Assembly (NCBI GenBank): GCA_017434525.1
Contig: JAFRFD010000001.1
Coordinates: forward strand, 19,944-83,943
From: Methanobrevibacter sp.
GTDB lineage: Archaea; Methanobacteriota; Methanobacteria; Methanobacteriales; Methanobacteriaceae
Length of the DNA stretch: 64,000 nucleotides
Direction: 5' to 3'
The notes under the pieces were generated by a model that was not told where the DNA came from, did no database searches, and was given only the letters and a program-made list of their open reading frames with translations. This document shows, piece after piece, positions 59,439 to 64,000 of the stretch. The position numbers were made by a program, and so were the translations under genes. The number at the start of each line of letters is the position of its first letter. Position 1 is the first letter of the stretch.

Positions 59439-60692
59439 ATGGAGAATGAATACTATACAGTATCTCAAATTAATGCCTACATTAACAAAAAGCTGAAATT
59501 TGACAATAATCTAAAAAATGTCTATGTCAAAGGGGAAATCTCCAATTTCAAAACATACTCCAGCGGACATAGCTATTTTACCCTAAAGGATGAAAAATCC
59601 CAAATTCCAGCTGTCATGTTTAAAGGAAGAAAGCACTCTCTGAAATTCCAACCTGAAGATGGAATGAAAGTCATAATTAAGGGCAAGGTTGAAGTCTTTG
59701 AAAGGGACGGAAAATATCAGTTATATGCCACAACAATGACTGAAGACGGAATCGGAGCATTGTATGTTGCTTTTGAACAACTTAAGAAAAAACTTAAGGC
59801 AGAAGGCCTATTTGATGATGCGCATAAAAAAGAAATTCCAGAATATCCTGGAAGAATTGGAGTTGTCACAGCACAAACCGGAGCCGCAATACGGGACATC
59901 ATCACTACAATCAAGAAAAGATATCCATATTGCGAAGTCCTAATATTTTCAACTCTTGTCCAAGGTGATCAAGCCGCTGGGCAAATCGTGCGCCAAATAA
60001 AACATGCCCAAGAATTTGACATTGACACTTTAATCGTTGGACGTGGAGGTGGCAGCATAGAAGACCTATGGCCATTCAATGAGGAGATTGTTGCAAGAAC
60101 AATATACGAATGCGAAATTCCCGTCATCAGCGCAGTGGGCCATGAAATTGACTGGACAATATCCGATTATGTGGCTGACAAACGGGCTCCAACCCCAACG
60201 GGAGCCGCAATGATTGCCGTTCCAGACACAAATGAGATAAAATTCAAGATAACGCAATTAAATGGAAGGTTAAATAAAAACATGAAGGATATGATTTCTC
60301 AAAACAAAACAAAATTAAATCATATCTCCCAAAAACAGATTTTGAAAAATCCCGAATCCATTTATGAGATTAAGGCAATGATTTTGGACAATCTGGTTAC
60401 CAAATTAGAGCTTGCATCCAAAAAGAATATTGCGGAGAACAAAAACAAATTGCTTAAATTGGAAAACAGAAACATTTTGAGAAATCCTGATGAGATACTT
60501 AGAATGAAAAGGGAACCCTATTTAAGAAATTTAGACAAATTAAATGTTTTAAATCCACTTTTAACCTTGAAAAGAGGATATACATTAACAAAACTAGAAG
60601 GAAAAGTAGTGTCTTCAGCAAAGGAAGTCAAATCTGGAGACAAGCTTGACGTTGAATTTGATGATGGAGTAATAAATACAAGGGTGATATAA
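59439..60692 (+). CDS. xseA: Exonuclease VII large subunit
   Basis: 417 aa. The N-terminal OB-fold (YTVSQINAYINKKLKFDNNL, VYVKGEISNFKTYSSGHSYF) precedes the catalytic domain with IGVVTAQTGAAIRDI, LIVGRGGGSIEDLWPFNEE, ISAVGHEIDWTISDYVAD and RAPTPTGAA. Exonuclease VII degrades single-stranded DNA from both ends. This is a bacterial-type enzyme, so its gene was probably acquired from bacteria. Somewhat short in the coiled-coil C-terminal part. AAAGGTGAACAT precedes the ATG. Confidence 0.95.
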   Translation: MENEYYTVSQINAYINKKLKFDNNLKNVYVKGEISNFKTYSSGHSYFTLKDEKSQIPAVMFKGRKHSLKFQPEDGMKVIIKGKVEVFERDGKYQLYATTMTEDGIGALYVAFEQLKKKLKAEGLFDDAHKKEIPEYPGRIGVVTAQTGAAIRDIITTIKKRYPYCEVLIFSTLVQGDQAAGQIVRQIKHAQEFDIDTLIVGRGGGSIEDLWPFNEEIVARTIYECEIPVISAVGHEIDWTISDYVADKRAPTPTGAAMIAVPDTNEIKFKITQLNGRLNKNMKDMISQNKTKLNHISQKQILKNPESIYEIKAMILDNLVTKLELASKKNIAENKNKLLKLENRNILRNPDEILRMKREPYLRNLDKLNVLNPLLTLKRGYTLTKLEGKVVSSAKEVKSGDKLDVEFDDGVINTRVI

Positions 60693-60910
60693 TGGAAAAC
60701 TTAAGTTTTGAAGAAAGTCTAGAAAAATTAGAAGAAATCGTAAACAAACTAGAAAGCGGAGATGTGCCATTGGATGATGCAATAGACGAATTCAACAATG
60801 CAATGCAGCTTGTCAAAATATGCGAAAATAAACTATCTGCAGCAGAGGAGTCCATAGCAAAAATAGTCAAAGACAATGGCCAAATTGAAGACTTCAACAT
60901 TGAAGAATAG
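60692..60910 (+). CDS. xseB: Exonuclease VII small subunit
   Basis: 72 aa. The pattern SFEESLEKLEEIVNKLESGD, VPLDDAIDEFNNAMQL is diagnostic of XseB. Several copies wrap the large subunit's helical stalk. The start overlaps the xseA stop (TAATG). Confidence 0.93.
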   Translation: MENLSFEESLEKLEEIVNKLESGDVPLDDAIDEFNNAMQLVKICENKLSAAEESIAKIVKDNGQIEDFNIEE

Positions 60911-61089
60911 AAAAATTTTCATGCATCTGAGGGCATGACAATTTGAAACGGAAATATTCCCAAGAATGTTAGTAGTTATGTTTAAATTGATGGTAAATCC
61001 AAAAATAAGGGAAAAAACTGAATAATCAAATCATTTATTAATACCTTTAATCAAAGTATGTATTAACTAGTTAAATGGAGGTAAATAAT

Positions 61090-61305
61090 ATGGCAAACGC
61101 TATCCTTGCTGCAATATTATCATTTTTAATTCCAGGTTTAGGTCAAGCTTATGCTGGAGATATTAAAAAAGGTATAATATTCTTTGTGGTTGCTATAGTA
61201 TTAATACTTATTGCAACATTAATATTTAGCCATTGGATTATATATCTTATAGATATTATCTATTGCTTATATGCAGCTTATGACGCATATCAAATGGCAC
61301 AATAG
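61090..61305 (+). CDS. Small TM2-like membrane protein
   Basis: 71 aa from the ATG at 61090; GGAGGTAAATAAT precedes it and contains the upstream ATG at 61075, which is rejected. SFLIPGLGQAYAGDIKKGII followed by two hydrophobic helices is the TM2/DUF5683-type pattern. The family is widespread in methanogens and of unknown role. Confidence 0.75.
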   Translation: MANAILAAILSFLIPGLGQAYAGDIKKGIIFFVVAIVLILIATLIFSHWIIYLIDIIYCLYAAYDAYQMAQ

Positions 61306-61307
61306 AG

Positions 61308-61329
61308 GGTTAAAATTTATTTTTTAACC
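61308..61329. terminator. Bidirectional palindrome before cbiZ end
   Basis: GGTTAAAA (61308-61315) and TTTTAACC (61322-61329) are inverted repeats between the convergent TM2-like and cbiZ genes and overlap the cbiZ stop. Confidence 0.45.
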
Positions 61330-62345
61330 TATTCTCCTTTTTTTGTAAAACAGTTCAACCAAAACATCAACAATTTCTTTATCGGAGAGCTATTGCAATC
61401 TTCGATTATTTTAGTGGCCAAAATTAATGCATCCTCTTTTTCAATGAGCCCACAATCAATCTCATCCATTAAGTTTAAAACAGAAGAAGCGATTGCCACA
61501 TTATCCTGTTTTTTCATATCTTTTTGTAGAGCCCTGATAAATTCCTCTTTATCACAATTCAAACTATCATAAAACTCGTTGATATCTAAATTATAACGAT
61601 TTAACCTAACCAATGCATTTGACTGTGATTTTGGAGAAATCCACACCTGCTTTCTAACCGCCTTTTTAATGGATTCGATAACACATTTACCTATTAATTC
61701 ACCTAACTTTGAATGCTTGCCTGCATTTGTTAATGTATTGTCTGATTCCAGGTTAGAAAATATGCATAAACCGTCTGTTCCGGTTCCTGTCGCATAACCC
61801 TTTGAATATTGTGACGGGATTTTCAAATCGTTTAGTGCAACGGTTTTAGCTTCTGTTGCAGTCATGAATGCTTCAAGCAACGTTTCATAATCCAAATTGA
61901 CATTTGTTAAAATAATAGTATTTATGGTGCCGAACTTTCCATTCTCTTCATAAAATGCGCCCAGATCACCTGCCCTTACCGCATTGGTTCTGACACCTGC
62001 AGTTGTAATCGCTACGACTTCAACATTCCTATAATTTTCAGTGACAATGCCTACATTTTTCATCTCGGCAAGGGTAATCAATCCAGTGCTGTGATTAGAG
62101 TCTATATTCAAACCCCAACAATGTTGAATAAGATAATCGCAAACATCATGGTTCTCAAGATAATCGATGTTTTCCTGCGACAAATGATGGTTAAAAACAC
62201 TTTGAAAACTAGAAGAGAAACCGCCATTCAATTTCGATGTTGAAATCCCATTACGGCGAACATTGAACTTAACAAAAATAGTGTCGTTTAGATAATATAG
62301 CTCATCATTAACTGATGTTTTGAAAAAAAGTCTATCAGAATTCAT
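61329..62345 (-). CDS. cbiZ: Adenosylcobinamide amidohydrolase
   Basis: 338 aa. CbiZ features: VVAITTAGVRTNAVRAGD, INTIILTNVNLDYETLLEAF, TATEAKTVALNDLK and SKGYATGTGTDGLCIFSN. The enzyme removes the aminopropanol arm from adenosylcobinamide for salvage of corrinoids; methanogens need cobamides for the Mtr methyltransferase. About 100 C-terminal residues beyond the core are helical and may be a genus-specific extension. Confidence 0.85.
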   Translation of the reverse strand: MNSDRLFFKTSVNDELYYLNDTIFVKFNVRRNGISTSKLNGGFSSSFQSVFNHHLSQENIDYLENHDVCDYLIQHCWGLNIDSNHSTGLITLAEMKNVGIVTENYRNVEVVAITTAGVRTNAVRAGDLGAFYEENGKFGTINTIILTNVNLDYETLLEAFMTATEAKTVALNDLKIPSQYSKGYATGTGTDGLCIFSNLESDNTLTNAGKHSKLGELIGKCVIESIKKAVRKQVWISPKSQSNALVRLNRYNLDINEFYDSLNCDKEEFIRALQKDMKKQDNVAIASSVLNLMDEIDCGLIEKEDALILATKIIEDCNSSPIKKLLMFWLNCFTKKGE

Positions 62346-62389
62346 AAAAATAAAAAAAAGAAAAGAAATTAATTAAAATTTCTTTACGC

Positions 62390-64000
62390 TTACATCATTG
62401 GAGGCATTCCGCCCATTGCGGAAGGGTCCATACCCATGTCTTCAGGGCCTCTGGTTGATGCGATTACGTCATCGATTCTTAAAATCATTTCAGCAGCTTC
62501 AGATGCAGATTGGATAGCTTGTTTTTTGACACGTTTTGGTTCAATTACGCCAGCTTCTTTCATGTCTGCTACTTCACCAGTGAATACATCTAATCCCATG
62601 TAGTAGGAGTCTTCTTGTGCTGCTCTTAAGTCTACTAATGAGTCGATGCTGTCTAAACCTGCGTTTTCAGCTAAGGTTTTTGGTACGATTTCTAAAGCTT
62701 CTGCAAATGCGTTTACAGCTAATTGTTCTCTTCCAGAGATGGATTCTGCGTAGTCTTTGAGTTGTTTAGCCATTGCGATTTCAGGAGCTCCTCCACCAGC
62801 AACAACTTGGTCATCTTCTACGGTAGCTGCTACTACACCGATTGCATCTTCGATTGCTCTTACGATTTCATCAACGATGTGTTTGGTACTTCCTCTTACA
62901 AATAAGGTTACGGATTTAGCTCCGCTGCATTCTTCAACAAAGATCATGTCTTCACCGGAGATTTTTCTTTCTTCTACGATTCCAGCATCACCTAAGTCAT
63001 CAGCGGTTAAGTCATCTAAATTGGTAATTACGCTAGCACCGGTAGCTCTGGATAATTTTTCAATGTCAGATTTTTTAACTCTTCTTACAGCTAAAACGCC
63101 AGCTTTGGATAAGTAGTGTTGTGCTAAGTCATCGATACCTTTTTGTGCGAATAATACGTTTGCGCCTGCAGCAACAACTTTATCGACCATGTCTTTAACC
63201 ATTTTTTCTTCTTGTTCGATGAAAGCTTGCATTTGAGCAGGATCAGTAATAGTGATTTCTGCATCCATTTCAGTTTCTTTTACTTCTAATGGAGTGTTAA
63301 CTAATGCGATTTTTGCACCTTTGATTTCAGATGGCATACCAGGGTGTACCCTTTCTTTATCAACGATTACTCCTTCAACTAAGCTGGATTCTTCAACAAC
63401 AGCTCCATCTTTTTTCTCGATTTTGATATTGTCGATGTCAACTTCACCGTCTTCTGCAACTGCTTCAACAGCATCTACGATTAATTTTGCTAATGGTTCA
63501 CGTGCTGCTTCAGTTCCTTTACCAGTCATAGCAGTCATAGCTACTTTTAATAATACTTCAGAGTCAACATCATCGATTGCGATTTCATCTAAGATTTCTT
63601 GTGCTTTTTCTGCTGCTTTTCTGTATCCCATAGCTATGATAGTTGGGTGAATGTCAGAGTCAAGTAATCCTTCGGATTTTTTTAATAATTCTCCAGCAAT
63701 GATAACTGCAGTAGTAGTTCCGTCTCCAACTTCGTCTTCTTGGGTTTTTGCTACTTCTACGAGCATTTTTGCTGCAGGATGTTCAATATCCATTTCTTTT
63801 AAGATTGTAACACCGTCGTTGGTTACAACAATGTCTCCAAGTCCGTCTACTAACATTTTGTCCATTCCTTTAGGACCTAAGGTAGTTCTTACAGTTTCAG
63901 CTAATACTTTACCAGCTAAAATGTTATTTCTTTGTGCATCTCTACCGACAGACCTGTTAGTACCTTCAGGTAAAATAAAAATTGGTTGTCCTTGTGCCAT
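62390..64000 (-). CDS. thsA: Thermosome (group II chaperonin) subunit
   Basis: 536 aa, complete, with its ATG at the window's last bases. Signature motifs: [49 protein letters not shown] (ATP site), [14 protein letters not shown] and a Gly/Met-rich tail (MGGMPPMM). Subunits form double rings with built-in lids that fold cytosolic proteins. Whether it is the alpha or beta type cannot be told. The promoter lies outside the window. Confidence 0.96.
   Translation of the reverse strand: MAQGQPIFILPEGTNRSVGRDAQRNNILAGKVLAETVRTTLGPKGMDKMLVDGLGDIVVTNDGVTILKEMDIEHPAAKMLVEVAKTQEDEVGDGTTTAVIIAGELLKKSEGLLDSDIHPTIIAMGYRKAAEKAQEILDEIAIDDVDSEVLLKVAMTAMTGKGTEAAREPLAKLIVDAVEAVAEDGEVDIDNIKIEKKDGAVVEESSLVEGVIVDKERVHPGMPSEIKGAKIALVNTPLEVKETEMDAEITITDPAQMQAFIEQEEKMVKDMVDKVVAAGANVLFAQKGIDDLAQHYLSKAGVLAVRRVKKSDIEKLSRATGASVITNLDDLTADDLGDAGIVEERKISGEDMIFVEECSGAKSVTLFVRGSTKHIVDEIVRAIEDAIGVVAATVEDDQVVAGGGAPEIAMAKQLKDYAESISGREQLAVNAFAEALEIVPKTLAENAGLDSIDSLVDLRAAQEDSYYMGLDVFTGEVADMKEAGVIEPKRVKKQAIQSASEAAEMILRIDDVIASTRGPEDMGMDPSAMGGMPPMM

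Noticed and set aside
62757..63650. Plus-strand frames opposite the thermosome gene
   Set aside because: Shadows caused by the biased codon use of a highly expressed gene.

Overview
This AT-rich window comes from a pseudomurein-walled methanogen of the Methanobacteriales, most likely Methanobrevibacter. The evidence is HdrB/HdrC, five methanogenesis marker genes plus a marker-2-like gene, 2-phosphoglycerate kinase (cyclic diphosphoglycerate synthesis), a thermosome, Nob1, DphB, Trm5, archaeal SRP RNA, FilR1-type regulators, class III (QGxxE) pilins and a secreted protein with pseudomurein-binding repeats.

Region 1 (1-12.9 kb) is proviral and accessory. On the minus strand lies a tightly packed virion module (start 7080, running off the left edge): a DUF2341-like protein, a possible decoration protein, two small membrane proteins (one holin-like), a glycosyltransferase, a second decoration-like protein, a collagen-like fibre protein and two Ig-domain fibre proteins. 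A second minus-strand block (12863-10533) encodes a portal protein and a protease/scaffold-like protein. Between the blocks sit a truncated insertion sequence, two host-like plus-strand genes (a QueG-like iron-sulfur protein and a radical SAM protein) and a locus of GC-rich hairpins. No terminase, major capsid protein or integrase is visible here, so this looks like a rearranged or decaying provirus. Four proviral transcription units share an unusual leader: a 15-nt TATA element followed by one to three copies of a 12-nt unit.

Region 2 (12.9-15.5 kb) holds a two-gene operon, a two-TM membrane protein and a zinc-ribbon VRR-NUC nuclease, which is a candidate defence or mobile-element cassette. 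A short gene fragment follows.

Region 3 (15.7-45.8 kb) is ordinary core chromosome: DUF2070, RqcH, a UPF0173 hydrolase, two pilins, a polyferredoxin pair, CoaD, a large transglutaminase surface protein that appears to start with ATT, a radical SAM protein, an aminotransferase, a CDF transporter, tRNA-Ser(GCT), SRP RNA, a CBS protein, 2-phosphoglycerate kinase, a phosphodiesterase, HdrB, HdrC with a long acidic N-terminal extension, DphB and Trm5 divergently arranged, an MtnA-type isomerase, a Mn-dependent pyrophosphatase and an AIM24-like protein.

Region 4 (45.8-51.1 kb) is a methyl-coenzyme M reductase maturation cluster reading mmp3-mmp6-mmp5-mmp15-mmp17-nifB. Region 5 (51.2-64 kb) carries a secreted nuclease, DUF4013, a marker-2/AIR-synthase-like protein, DUF2117, Nob1, an 11-nt phased repeat in front of a three-regulator operon ending in moaB, pyrE, a PRC-barrel protein, bacterial-type exonuclease VII (xseA/xseB), cbiZ and the thermosome. 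Convergent gene pairs are usually separated by short palindromes that look like shared terminators.
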